DNA from: Branchiostoma floridae
Taxonomy: Eukaryota > Chordata > Leptocardii > Amphioxiformes > Branchiostomatidae
NCBI RefSeq assembly: GCF_000003815.2
Contig: NC_049995.1
Span: 11,471,248-11,535,247, forward strand
Length of the DNA: 64,000 nucleotides
Direction: 5' to 3'
The notes under the pieces were generated by a model, which was given only the letters and a program-made list of their open reading frames with translations, searched no databases and had not been told where the DNA came from. Shown here one piece after another: positions 37,001 through 45,742 of this stretch. The position numbers were made by a program, and so were the translations under genes. How positions within the stretch are numbered: position 1 is the stretch's first letter; every line of letters begins with the position of its first letter.

Positions 37001-40000
37001 GACTTGATATTCCATCTAAGGCTAAAAATGCATGGACGGACTTTTTAATGGGAAAAATGACTACAGTTTCAATAATCTCCATAATTCTGCATAATACTAT
37101 TAATAGAGAAACACTAAATTTTGATAGACTTGAGGGTACATGCATGTAATACACGACTATATTTAAGTTACCAGCTGCAGGTTTGTAAGTTCGCGGTAGC
37201 ACCATGCACTGTAGTCTCGTACAGTTATGGAAAAATGTTTGTGGTGGTTTTAAGTTCGCGGTGAATTGGCAACGTGAAAACTGCGAACATAAAACCACCT
37301 TAAAAATTTCAGCATTTACACCTACAGTACATGCCATGCAGACCCCCATCCCATTGAAATGCCCCCCCCCCCTGAATCTCTCAAAAATGGTCATCAAAAA
37401 TGATACAGTGCATCTAATCATTCACTGTACTGTCCAGTGATTCCTCTTCTATATAATTAGTAGATCTATGTCTCAGGGGACATCAAAAAGGCAGAAGAGA
37501 CAAAAGGAAGATAATGATAGCCCTCTGCTCCACCCCTATTATACATAATACTCTACAATTATTTCCCTGTATTTCTAATTTTATAATGGTTATAAAAGGC
37601 TACTAGGTATAGGAAGTGGTCAGTGATTCACTTGTTAATTAAGTATGGGGTTTTTAGTTTGTTAGTCATGCTGGAAACACTGAAGTAATAAGGGTAACTT
37701 GTAAAACAGGTGGATAGCAATTGCAATGTACCTGGTGTTTAGTCATTGAGATCACTTCCTAATAGGTAGTCTCTACCAGACTCCATAGGTCAATAGAAAA
37801 TTGGCAAAATAGACATTCAAGATAATATGCCAGAGCCTCTGGCATATTATCTTGAGTGTCTATTTGGCCAATTTTCTATGACCTANNNNNNNNNNNNNNN
37901 NNNNNNNNNNNNNNNNNNNNNNNNNNNNNNNNNNNNNNNNNNNNNNNNNNNNNNNNNNNNNNNNNNNNNNNNNNNNNNNNNNNNNCTCAACTGGTGATGG
38001 CCGTCGGTGGTAACAATCAGAAGTACTCTTCACTCTCAGTTGGCAAAGTCCAGATCTTACTGTCCGTCACGGAAGTCCAAACTGTCCAGATCTTTCCACA
38101 ACTTCTTTCGGCACGTGGCAAAACTGCCACGGCCCGAGGCCGCTACCTTTCTCGGCACGAAACGACTGCTACGGCACGAAACTGCACTCTCTGAATCGAG
38201 TGTCTCCTTTTTATCTTCTAAATTTTGGGTTGGGCCAAGACCAAATACGGTTAATCTTATGCGAATCCTTAGAATCTGATTGGTTCTGTATTGACCTATG
38301 GAGTCTGGTAGAGACTACCTAGAGGAGTTACCTGGCCTGGGAATACGATACTGGTATGCAAGCTATTAAAGTAGTGAATATGGTTTGTGTCTATGCAAAT
38401 TAGCTATTTAGATTGTCTGGTTCTACATTTTTTGGTTAACTTTTCTTTGTACAATTTTTTCTTCAAAATGCATTGTTATAGAAGCGGTGGGAAGGAAACC
38501 TAATTTGATAAAGTGCAATGTTGAAACTTCTGCGGTGGTTTCCATGTTTGCAGAACTCTTAATCATGAACGTAAAACCACGGTGAACATGCTTATATTCT
38601 GTCCTCTCCTGGGGTACATCCCTTTGTTTCAACTTAACTGTGACCATGAAATGACTGTCATGACCATGAAAACTTCATTTTCTTTAGAATTAGATCCCTG
38701 CCAACTCAAAGGCATTCACAGACAGGGTTTTAGCGAGACATTAGTCCAAGCAATTTTTTCTTCTAAAAATTAGTAAGAAATTGGATGCACTAGTAGTACT
38801 TTGGGGAGCAGATCCTCTGACAAGCATAGAATTCTGATTGACCAGGGATGCTACTAGGTCACTTGTGGTGTGACCTCACTGACAGTAATTTTGCCCCTCA
38901 GGATAACTTAAAATTCTCTAAAACTCTGCACCATGGAAGGTGGATGCCCCCAAACCCCCCTACAATACTCAAATCTTATATCACTTACCGTGACTCACCA
39001 AGAAATTTCAACCCCTTACAATAAAATCTTACCTAAAAGCCTGTTCACAGACATCAAATACATGTACATTTCTAACAAATACATGTGGTATAAAAGAAAA
39101 ATGTTTGAACCTTTGACACCCCCTATAGACACTCCCTCCCCAGATTTAATGAAATAACCCTAAGTAAGATAGCATCAGTCATTGACAAGTCCCAGACAGA
39201 CAGACAGTTAGTCATGTGAGATAAAGTGTGAGTAATATGACTGCACAGTCTCTTTGTTTGGGGTTCCTTTAACCCAACAATCATGTGTTGACCTTCATGG
39301 ACATGAATTACTGGTTCCTGAACAAACATCAGGGAAGGTTTGTTTCAAAGTTCAAAGGGAGGGTTCACTAATTATCTAGACAGGGATGGAACATTTTTTT
39401 TTATCCTTATCCATTTTTTTCTGCTACATTTTGTATCTGATTTTCTTCCTTTACAAATGGTAAAAACCTTTTTTACATGTGATAAAACTTTGTACCAGCT
39501 AACTTTTTTTAAACATTAATTTGTTCTCAACACACTGGGGAAACTTGAACTAGACATTTTACAAAAGAAGTCGAGGAAGGCCGTAATTTGATTTTCTCGT
39601 TTCTAAGGAACAAATTACACATTTGCATCTGGCATTTAACGGAGAAAAATCTAACCAGTTTTGTACATTGTTTTCTGAATGACCCCTTTCTAGTAAAACC
39701 ATGTAATTGTATACCATTTTCTTTTTATTACCAAAGACTGGATACTATTAATCACAGTTTCAACAGCGTTTGTGTGTCTGTCCGTCTGTCAAAACGGTAA
39801 CTCGAGAATGCCTGAATGGATGTGTCTACATACTAGTACTTGGTATGGTCTTCATGAGACCTCTAAAAGATAAGATGTCGATCCCCCTAGCAACCTTCTG
39901 TAGTACTGAAGCAGAGCTTTTTTTAATCTTTTTTTAAATTCAAGTCACTCTGCTCAAAAATTCTCTAGAAAAAACTATTAAATGGTTCTTTCTGGCCTTG

Positions 40001-42412
40001 GGGTCATAGTATACTGGAGCTGCACTCAGCAATGTCAACACGATTACACAAGTACACACCAAGGACACAAAAGCCACTGGAACCCAATACTCTTAAGTTT
40101 CCACTTCAAGCTTGGAACCTGGAGTCCATGTAAACAATTGGTTATGCTCAACTTGAGTCACGTACATACACAGTTTTGTAAATTGTTTTCTTGTATCAGA
40201 TGGCAAAACTAGATTCTTCCTTATGTATTGTACACTTGTAATATCTTCAAGTCGAAACAATAGACCTAAAATAGATAAAGATAAGACAATTATTAGCCTA
40301 GAATTCAGTCGTAGTGGGTCCTACTCCGACTGAATTCTAGGTGACTGGAACCAGACTTTAGCCACAGTATAAACAAGGCTGCGTGCGACAAGACCACTTA
40401 CTTCTACATACACAGTAAAAGTCTATACCACTACATAAAGCTTTCAGTCAAAGTGTCGAGAACATGAAATTTGATTCTGTCCCAGATTATCTGAGTGAGA
40501 CCTTCTTGAAAGCAATCTGTACTGCTCATTGATTTATGTATACAACGCTATTTGTCTTATGAATAAATAATTTCAATATGTGCATTATTTACTTACAGAT
40601 TGACAGGTTCAGTCATAAAAATACCATTAGCATCCCCAAGAGACAGGTGCCAAAATCCCTTGGGAGTGTTAAAATAACAGGACAGGTGACTCATGATTTC
40701 GTGACATGATTTCTTCGTCTTTGCATGGATGACTAGGTTGTCTGTATGCTTCTATTAAATACACCTGTTAAAATATTAGTGCTGCATATCTGTACATCGG
40801 ACCGGTACTGGACTTGTAAATCTAACAACCGAAGAACTCTCTCTACCTTTCTCTTTTGTTTCAGCTAAAAAAAACATGTCCACCGCAAACATTTTTCCAT
40901 GGCACTACTAAGACTACAGTACATCATTACATGGCACTACTGCCAACTTAAAACCACTGTGAAAAGTCCTTTTTCCAGCTACAGGGAAATTAAATCCCAA
41001 GCGAACTTAAATGCATGTATCTTTTCTCGTGCTGTAAATGCATTTAAGTTTGCAGGGATTTAATTTCAGATAGCATGACCATTGGAAGTCTAGATTCCAC
41101 TATAGAAAGCAGATAAAATTGTGTCAAGATGAGTTGAAAAAACAAGGATAGCATCATTTTCTGTGCACAATGAAGACATGTTATTAGCTTCATAGTAACA
41201 TTTTTACCACTGCAACAGCTGAGAAAATTTTGTCTGTGGGTTTTAGAAAAATGAGTCAAAAACAAAACGTCTAATGTTTATAAAGAAAATTTCATTTTTT
41301 TCGAGATCTTCTTTAAACAAACACTACTAGTCATTCATTATATGAGATGATATAAAAAAAACGCCATATGAAATAATGTTAGAACAACAGACATTTTGGA
41401 AGTTGTCCAACTGAAGAGCTTCTTTCTTCACATCCTCATTTCAGGGCAACAAAAACAAACAGCATTGAGAGGAATTTAAAACATCACCAGACAAGCAGAC
41501 AAACAATCTGAAGTATCCGTGATATGGGTGACTCACTCACTTTCTATAAACATTACATTTTTGCGGTGTTCCCTTACAAAAGATTTTAGCTGTATGATTT
41601 GGCCTTCTGGTTTCATTGATGGCAAACACTGAATGAAATTCAAAATGGCCAATTCATAAGGTACTCTTGTTACATTTTATTCCCTTGTCTTGGCTTCCAC
41701 CCAAAATATTACAACAAAAGACCATGAAAGAGAAAGAAAGGGAGGTTCCTTTGGGACGTTATTTGAGAGATTGCGGTTAGGCGATGGCCAAGTACACGTG
41801 ACAATACACATAACTTGGCGCTCAAAAAATTGGGTCCCTTTGCCTCAGGGCTGTAGCCTCGGTGCGAGTCTTGTCGGGGAAAATATTTCACACTCTGATA
41901 CACTTTTCCTTGACACATATCCTGGATATCTTCATGATTTGGATGTTTGGAATAAATATCGACCTAAACTAGGCCATGATGGCCGCTTGGCTGCTCTACA
42001 CGAGAACGTTTGTCGGGGGAAACGGAGTCCTCACCCGGCCGGTAAGAGGCTAACACAAGCACGTTGACACATGTACATTTGAAAAAAACACCACAAACCA
42101 GCTGGTCACGAATGTAGTATTCCGTCTCATGACAAAATATACATATTTTACAGACAGAGACTATGCTGTCTAGCCCATACTGAAGCCTCCATACTGGAAG
42201 CATATGTTTTACACCGAATCCTCCGTTTTTGACATGTTTTCCCTCCCCACACCATGAAGCGAGATCCGAACTTGTTCTTCCAAAACGCTTTAAAAAAATC
42301 ACGCCACAGCGGCACAGAATCTTCGCAAATACTCCAACAGACACTCACCTAAGTTTCCACCGATAAAACAGCACAGAATCAGACACAATTCCGCTAAACA
42401 AGCGCCTGCCAT
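24770..42412 (-). CDS. CTX/JAM-like Ig-superfamily membrane protein, complete 7-exon gene
   Basis: Coding exons (minus strand): 42412-42349, 29794-29610, 28432-28297, 27549-27277, 26504-26451, 25694-25614 and 25065-24770. They sum to 1089 bp (362 codons plus TAA) and all splice phases match (1,0,1,1,1,1), with AG acceptors and GT donors. Layout: signal peptide MAGACLAELCLILCCFIGG; a V-like Ig domain encoded by two half-domain exons; a C2 Ig domain with LTCAADG, a core Trp and GTYTCSA; a Thr/Pro stalk; one helix GAIVGIVIGLLALFITIAVG; and an acidic/Lys-rich tail of about 65 residues. NVT and NIS sequons are present. A V domain split into two exons followed by C2, membrane helix and tail is the CTX/JAM family plan. 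The V domain lacks both canonical Cys (Trp in GGTALLEW, Phe in DAGQYEF). A role in adhesion or recognition is inference. Confidence 0.85.
25614..25694 (-). CDS. Ig gene exon 6: Pro/Ala and acidic stalk
   Basis: An 81-bp phase 1-1 exon, DAPTPAPSAAPEPTGD followed by a Lys/Asp-rich stretch. Donor AAAG|GTAGAG keeps phase 1; the alternative GTATTG 14 bases further on does not. Confidence 0.65.
25824..26265. mobile_element. Non-autonomous hAT element with 8-bp target duplication
   Basis: Ends TAGGGCTGAGTATCGGTAC and CCGGTACTCACCCCTA form inverted repeats. ACAGGCAC flanks both sides (25816-25823 and 26266-26273), an 8-bp duplication typical of hAT. The core contains repeated GGACCTGGACCTGA words. 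It lies in the Ig gene intron between exons 6 and 5. Confidence 0.88.
26451..26504 (-). CDS. Ig gene exon 5: Thr/Pro stalk
   Basis: A 54-bp phase 1-1 exon encoding a PTTAAPTTPTPNVT stalk, likely O-glycosylated by composition. Donor ATGA|GTGAGT. Confidence 0.75.
26735..26885 (-). mobile_element. Diverged SINE
   Basis: CAGGGAAATCCCCCTAGCTC, TTTTTGACAAGCATAATG and a decayed TCTTGGTCCCATAGCATGACC head match the SINE family order. Confidence 0.4.
26919..27165. mobile_element. M2 MITE, longer diverged copy
   Basis: TAATCTCCAAACACACCCTACG..CATAAGATAGCATCAAAAGC at left against GCTTTTGATACTATCTTACATG..CATAGGATGTGC at right, with a further inner inverted repeat GTGTGTATGGCAACCAGAG. Confidence 0.65.
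27187..27242. mobile_element. Short foldback TAGTCTCCAAGCAGAG
   Basis: TAGTCTCCAAGCAGAGGTTGGTA is mirrored by TACCAAGCTCTGCTTGGAGA within 56 bp, 30 bp from the donor of the Ig C2 exon. Confidence 0.7.
27277..27549 (-). CDS. Ig gene exon 4: C2-type Ig domain
   Basis: A 273-bp exon in phases 1-1. Both cysteines are present (LTLTCAADG and GTYTCSADNG), as are the core Trp (FTWSKSDG) and a sequon FSNISR. Confidence 0.9.
27637..27997. mobile_element. Non-autonomous element shared with 38.8-39.05 kb
   Basis: GACAAGCAT.GAATTCTGATTGACCAGGGATGCTAC and AAACTCTGCACCATGGAAGGTGGATGCCCCC are common to both copies. Possible ends AGGCTTTTAGCC and CTAAAAGCCTG are inverted. Confidence 0.55.
28015..28265. mobile_element. 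Partial copy of the 25824-26265 hAT family
   Basis: GTAGAGTTTATAGT.ATTTC, TCCTCCACTAAACAG, TTTGTAGC.AAA and GTCCGGACCTGGAGCTGATCC follow the order of the complete copy. The ends are lost. Confidence 0.65.
28297..28432 (-). CDS. Ig gene exon 3: second half of the V-like domain
   Basis: Acceptor TTCCAG|GGAAAA; donor ACCT|GTGAGT. It encodes strands D to G, with IATLKILNVNKEDAGQYEF in place of the normal L.I..v...DaG.Y.C. The strand-F Cys is Phe. Confidence 0.8.
28850..29400 (-). mobile_element. CR1/L2-like LINE 3' fragment inside the intron that splits the V domain
   Basis: The minus-strand frame encodes the C-terminal part of a LINE ORF2: VWDPYTKKDKDKLERVQNQA, FCTNNYNRD, SLEDRRKMSRLCMMYKM and SYFPRTIVDWNLL. 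The same block order is seen at the C-terminus of the LINE ORF at 61.9-63.9 kb. The reverse transcriptase core is missing (5' truncation). The 3' end lies in a short ATCTGT-rich tail near 28850. Confidence 0.8.
29610..29794 (-). CDS. Ig gene exon 2: first half of the V-like domain
   Basis: Acceptor CTACAG|CGATCCCC; donor GAA|GTCAGT. It encodes the A to C'' strands: EPGNVTAEVGGTALLEWQM, then a strand C Trp in IFEIWRKLP. The usual strand-B Cys is replaced by Trp. Confidence 0.8.
29800..30820. other. Intronic DNA, nothing recognised
   Basis: Start of the long first intron of the Ig gene (minus strand). No exon or repeat family was identified. Confidence 0.35.
30825..31160 (+). mobile_element. 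LTR-like segment, inverted relative to the 37986-38283 copy
   Basis: It shares about 298 bp with the reverse complement of 37986-38283, nearly identical. It contains AGATAAAAAGGAGAC (TATA-like) followed by CGATTCAGAGAGTGCAG, a GC-rich middle, and GAATAAAGTCG (polyadenylation-like) about 220 bp further on. This TATA to AATAAA order resembles an LTR, but terminal TG..CA ends and a target duplication were not found. Confidence 0.45.
31588..31785. mobile_element. Short foldback with CTCTCCAAGCAGAG ends
   Basis: TACTCTCCAAGCAGAGGTTT at left is mirrored by AACCTCATTGCTTGGAGAGTA at right. Related to the foldback at 27187-27242. Confidence 0.6.
32203..34213 (-). mobile_element. 2-kb repeat, copy A (inverted partner of 45743-47848)
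   Basis: Nearly identical to the reverse complement of 45743-47848. The sharp ends are AACAAGAG (32203) and CATGCAGGTAA (34213). The part from about 33540 to 34190 is a degenerate tandem array of units of about 150 bp. Near the end is a stem ACCTGCAT..ATGCAGGT. No transposase was recognised. This copy lacks the 104-bp MITE found in copy B and keeps one CATTGCCAG at the empty site (about 32871-32880). Confidence 0.85.
34347..34555 (-). mobile_element. tRNA-derived SINE, diverged
   Basis: GTTGGGTTCTTTTATGTGC and the CTGGGATTGAACTCC..GCGCCACAGG block (minus strand: tRNA-like A box GTGGCGCAAGTGGTAGCG and B box). Confidence 0.65.
34635..34790. mobile_element. M1 MITE, decayed
   Basis: TAAATGCATGG, GGTGGTTTTAAGTTTGCAG and GCGGTGGTATTAAGTTCGC. 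Confidence 0.6.
35500..35675 (-). mobile_element. tRNA-derived SINE, partial
   Basis: GGTACTCATTTTCACCTGAG, GTAAAGTGCCTTTCCCAAGG and GCACAAGATCAG match the SINE body, followed by a decayed head. Confidence 0.7.
35687..35899. mobile_element. M1 MITE, best-preserved copy
   Basis: Inverted ends TACTGTAAATGCA and TGCATTTACAGTA bound 213 bp, with TTCGCGGT/ACCGCGAA arms throughout. Confidence 0.9.
36442..36672. mobile_element. M1 MITE
   Basis: TACTGTAAATGCAGAAACTTT at left and AACTTAAATGCATTTACAGTA at right. The copy includes a (TAC/TAG) expansion CTACTACTAGTACTAGTACT. Confidence 0.88.
37165..37328. mobile_element. M1 MITE, partial
   Basis: GTTCGCGGTAGCACCATGCACTG and AAATTTCAGCATTTACACC. The left end is lost. 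Confidence 0.65.
37886..37985. other. Assembly gap, 100 N
   Basis: Exactly 100 N, the conventional size for a gap of unknown length. It sits inside the LTR-like insert in a palindrome. Confidence 1.
37986..38283 (-). mobile_element. LTR-like segment, second copy
   Basis: Near-identical reverse complement of 30825-31123. Its polyadenylation-side end is lost in the gap. Confidence 0.55.
38510..38725. mobile_element. M1 MITE, decayed
   Basis: CTGCGGTGGTTTCCATG, AAAACCACGGTGAAC and ATTAGATCCCTGCCAACTCAAAGGCATT follow the M1 order. Confidence 0.5.
38800..39050. mobile_element. Second copy of the 27637-27997 element
   Basis: Shares TGACAAGCATAGAATTCTGATTG and CTCTGCACCATGGAAGGTGG with that copy. 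Confidence 0.55.
39050..40290. other. Intronic DNA with an R1 fragment
   Basis: R1-like words at 39790-39910 (AACTCGAGAATGCCTGAATGG..CTTGGTATGG..CCCCCTAGCAACC). Otherwise nothing recognised. Confidence 0.4.
40297..40341. repeat. 45-bp palindrome
   Basis: CCTAGAATTCAGTCG and CGACTGAATTCTAGG are perfect 15-bp arms around a 15-bp centre. Confidence 0.9.
40865..41065. mobile_element. M1 MITE, decayed
   Basis: CCACCGCAAACATTTTTCCATGGC, AACTTAAAACCACTGTG and AAATCCCAAGCGAACTTAAATGCATG. Confidence 0.6.
41070..42340. other. 5' part of Ig gene intron 1, nothing else recognised
   Basis: Only short open frames without a known family; no repeat identified. Confidence 0.35.
42349..42412 (-). CDS. Ig gene exon 1: signal peptide
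   Basis: ATG at 42412 in a CAACATGG context. It encodes a short hydrophobic, Cys-rich signal sequence ending near GGNL, with donor AG|GTGAGT in phase 1. Joined to exon 2 it completes GCG (Ala). The 12.5-kb first intron holds most of the window's repeats. Confidence 0.75.
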
Positions 42413-42620
42413 GTTGAGAGACGTCAGCGTGATGTTACGGCCTGCTGTTGAACACAAAACCTGGCGGTGGTCCTTTGTTCGTTGCCGTCTGGCGTGTGGT
42501 TGTACCGGACTGGGCGGAAGACGCGGCGGGTTCTGGGGTTGGCTGTTTAGCGTGTAGCCGGGGGGCGAGTCAACCACCCATACACCTGGTCTCACACTGA
42601 TACCAATCTCACATCCAGGT
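42413..42620 (-). promoter_or_regulatory. Putative promoter/5'UTR of the Ig gene
   Basis: A CpG-rich block upstream (minus strand) of the signal-peptide ATG, including GACGTC at 42420-42425 and a GGGCGG box near 42510. It ends where the sequence becomes AT-rich at about 42640. Confidence 0.4.
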
Positions 42621-43011
42621 GAGCTTAATGATCTCAAGAAAAGAAGAAAAAGAACTCTTTAAAAAAACAACAGCACACAGAAGTTTTTAGAGAAAATGAT
42701 TCAAAACCGAATATGAAAAGAAAGCTGTTTTTGGTAACGCGTATTAAAGCTTTTTTCCCGGTATTTATAACGTTATCAAGAGCTGGATTCACGGTAACGT
42801 ATTCAGAAACACGTTCCTACAATTGTTGGACAATTTAGTACGCTGTCGTTGTTGTAATTGCCAGCTTATTGAACTCCCAGGAGGTTAAACTGCATATGAA
42901 TGAGGTAATTAGCAATTGTTATGCATTTCCGAACAGGCGCGGTGATTAGAGCCTAATTGACTAGCCTCGCACAGGTCAATTAGGATGGCAGAAACGTATG
43001 GTGGAAAGTTC

Positions 43012-43184
43012 TAATCTCCAAGCAGATCCTACGATGGCATAAAATAGTACCAAACTGACCAAGGAGTGTAGTCAGCCAAGAGGTGTCCATTTGCCATGTA
43101 GAGAAACATATTCCTAAACCGGCTTCACTTCTCTGCCAGCTTTTGATACTATCTTATGCTACCGTAGGATCTGCTTGGAGATTA
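43012..43184. mobile_element. M2 MITE with 9-bp target duplication
   Basis: Ends TAATCTCCAAGCAGATCCTA and its complement TAGGATCTGCTTGGAGATTA. GGAAAGTTC flanks both sides (43003-43011 and 43185-43193). Length 173 bp, no coding capacity. Confidence 0.88.
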
Positions 43185-43204
43185 GGAAAGTTCTAGGCTA
43201 GAAC

Positions 43205-43231
43205 CAAGGAGGTTATATCACAACCTCCTTG
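43205..43231. mobile_element. 27-bp palindromic micro-insertion with 8-bp target duplication
   Basis: CAAGGAGGTT and AACCTCCTTG are perfect 10-bp arms around 7 bp. GCTAGAAC flanks both sides (43197-43204 and 43232-43239). It lies 12 bp from the right target duplication of the M2 MITE. Confidence 0.75.
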
Positions 43232-43362
43232 GCTAGAACAAAGTTCTAGGCTAGCACAAAGCGCATAGTTATAAGTTAGGGAAAATCATTGTTTTTAACG
43301 TTTTTTGTGCAGTTAGGAAAGGCTAGTTTTTCACTTTTCCGTTCATTCATTCGTTCGTTTGT

Positions 43363-43403
43363 TCCTTCATCCATCCATCCATCCATCCATCCATTCATTC
43401 ATC
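43363..43403. repeat. (TCCA)n microsatellite
   Basis: TTCATCCATCCATCCATCC and so on, ending in TTCATTCATC. Confidence 0.95.
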
Positions 43404-43869
43404 TCCGTTTCATATCATATAAGAATTAGCAATGTAGTTAACCCCCGTATTGTATCACGACAACCTAATATTTGTGGAAAACGGGTAAAATTTTAACCAA
43501 TCACCAATCTTTGTTCGAATTATAGCTGATTTCGGCCATTACAAGTTAGAATGTCCCAGATTATATCCACACAACCATCTACTCATTCCATCCACCATTC
43601 CCGCATTCCTTCACTCCTCTATATCGATCCATCAACTCTAGCCTTCGGCGGAGATCAAAGGATCGTTTCACGGTGTAAAATTTTTGGGTAATTACGTAAT
43701 CGATGACGTCACCCAGGCAGCCCTCCCACGCTCTCCATTCACCGCTCTGGAATCCGTTTAATCCAAAACTTTCCAGTCGTTGCCCCAAATATGCCAGCAG
43801 GGCCATTCCATTCATTCATTCTTTTAGAGGGGAGTTTGTAAGAGAATTTTACGCCTTCTGGTTAATTTT

Positions 43870-44150
43870 TGGCATATCAACTTAATCAAGTTTACCAAGT
43901 TGACAACTACACAACAGTCATGGCCACACATTAGTACCCGTTTTCTATCGAAAAAGTTTAAATAACTTCCACAACTACGGCCTTCGCTATATGTTCCTCA
44001 CTAGTGCCACTTCTACAAGTACGATCAAAGCTATACTACCACACGACATACTTCACTCTATCGTTACCAACTCCGGAAGGGAAAAAGACTCTAGTTTTAC
44101 CAAAGAAATCAGGCAAAATTAATTGATGTCATCCATAAATTTATGATCCG
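43870..44150. mobile_element. M5-family copy, reverse orientation
   Basis: It has ACAACAGTCATGGCCACAC, CACTAGTGCCACTTCTACAAGTAC and the end GATGTCATCCATAAATTTATG. Confidence 0.5.
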
Positions 44151-44344
44151 TAGCCCACAGTAGCTAACAGTACAAATGATTTGTCATAAATGTAGATTTG
44201 GTTTGTTTACCATCCATTTTTTTATTACAATTTTCATTTCTTACCCCTACCTCGCACATTGTATTTTGATTTGATACCTACCGTTATACAAAATGTATAT
44301 ACTCCTAATGTCCTTGGTAAAACGAATAGACCGATCCTGACTGT

Positions 44345-44865
44345 CCATCTCAATTAACACTTCAACCAATGAGTGAATGGCAATTAGCACTTCAGCCAAT
44401 GAGAGAGCAGCTGCATGGCCGCCAATTTATTTTTCATTCTATTTATTACTTTTGCATTTCTACGACTTGACGGAGGTAGGTGGGGTTCTAGGATCCGTCT
44501 GTTCTTTAAGTCATCCTTTCTAATCCCAAATGTTTTACCTGACAGACTTTTCTGTAGACAACAAATTAAGAGACGAGAGAACGCAATACCGTGACAGACA
44601 GGCACGCGATTTTTACAGGTGTTGTCAAAAACACCACAGCTGGTTATGAGCAGTAAGGGACGGTTCGCTAGATGGCCCAGTCTGGTTTGATTGACAATGA
44701 AAAAATAATCACCATACCGATCCCACATAGTACCCTTCACTCCGTCGAAACTTAGAAATTCAAAATAAAAACATATGAATGCAAACATTCGAGGGGCATG
44801 CAGCCATTCTCTGATTGGTCGAACGGCTAATTGAATCATTGGTTGAATGATCAAGGACATTATAA
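44345..44865. mobile_element. Possible foldback element with CCAAT-rich arms
   Basis: The left arm with CAGCCAATGAGAGAGCAGCTGCATG is imperfectly mirrored by CATGCAGCCATTCTCTGATTGG near 44798-44820, continuing to AATCATTGGTTGAATG. A 158-codon minus-strand frame spans the centre and is not recognised. Transposon status is tentative. Confidence 0.4.
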
Positions 44866-45742
44866 TAGTTACAGTGATAGTCAGCCAGGATTCGTCTCAT
44901 CAGGGAGATACAAGAGACTTTCATAAGCATTTTACCAGCAAAAAAAGTTTGAAGTTTTAGTTTAATAGTCTTCATGTCTTGATGTTGAAGTCTCTTCCAG
45001 ACTTTGTATGCTGGTTATAGTTTTGTCATTATGTGGTAACATTTGCCAAGGGGAGAATGTTACCTTTCCCGTGGACTGACTTTTTTGTCAATTGTTCACC
45101 CTATCTTTGTCGAACGTTTAACTATCCATACCTCCGAAGCCCGATAGAGGAACCAATGCGTAACCTTGCTCAAAAGCGAGGACCCTCCTCGAGCACGTTG
45201 TGTTGGTTTTGTGTGTATTGGGTCTCAACCTACGTGTCAGTGAGGGCCCCTAGCTGTTGGAGTAATCATTGCAGGTGATTTTGCTGCAGTTTGCCTGCGG
45301 TCTGAGTCCCTCAAAGTAATGATTGTACGTGTGTGGTCTGTTGAGCAGGATCTGTGAGGGCTGAAGATGGCAATCTTTGAGTAATGGTCCCTGCCGCCAC
45401 ACTACTAGAAAGCTGTGATGCGGTGTGGCTTTTTTTGCTGCAGCGCTAACAGTAGTTAATAGGTGTCGCTTTTGATCCATGCATAAGGCTGACTGCACCT
45501 GGTAACGCAAGGCCACGTCGATTTAGTTACTAGTATATGGATGACATTCTCTGTTAAACCCAACATTGATGCGAGCGTGCGAATAGAAATAGTTTGGCAT
45601 AAAGAAAAGTTGCCTTCATTATGAAATCTAAGTAGCCAGGTTTAACAAATGACTGAACACACAGTACTGAACAATAGATTCTTAATTTTTGTTCTTTCAC
45701 ATCTTCTTTGGCCTTGGAATTGATGTTGGCATTAGTATATGT

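Larger units (their letters stand above)
37763..38321. mobile_element. Palindromic MITE interrupted by an LTR-like insert and the assembly gap
   Basis: The left arm from TAGGTAGTCTCTACCAGACTCC folds back at CCAGAGCCTCTGG (centre 37836). The complementary arm runs to ATGACCTA, stops at the N gap, and resumes at 38289 as TATTGACCTATGGAGTCTGG up to CTACCTA (38321). Between lie the gap and about 298 bp shared with 30825-31123. TA at each outer end could be a Tc1/mariner-type target duplication. Confidence 0.7.

Noticed and set aside
36990..37421. 143-codon minus-strand open frame
   Set aside because: Also built on an M1 MITE (FTANLKPPQTFFH pattern) with no family similarity.
37856..38194. Frame crossing the N gap
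   Set aside because: The frame is artificial across N and consists of the LTR-like repeat.
44384..44860. 158-codon minus-strand frame
   Set aside because: No recognisable motif, and it lies inside an imperfect foldback; coding status unsupported.
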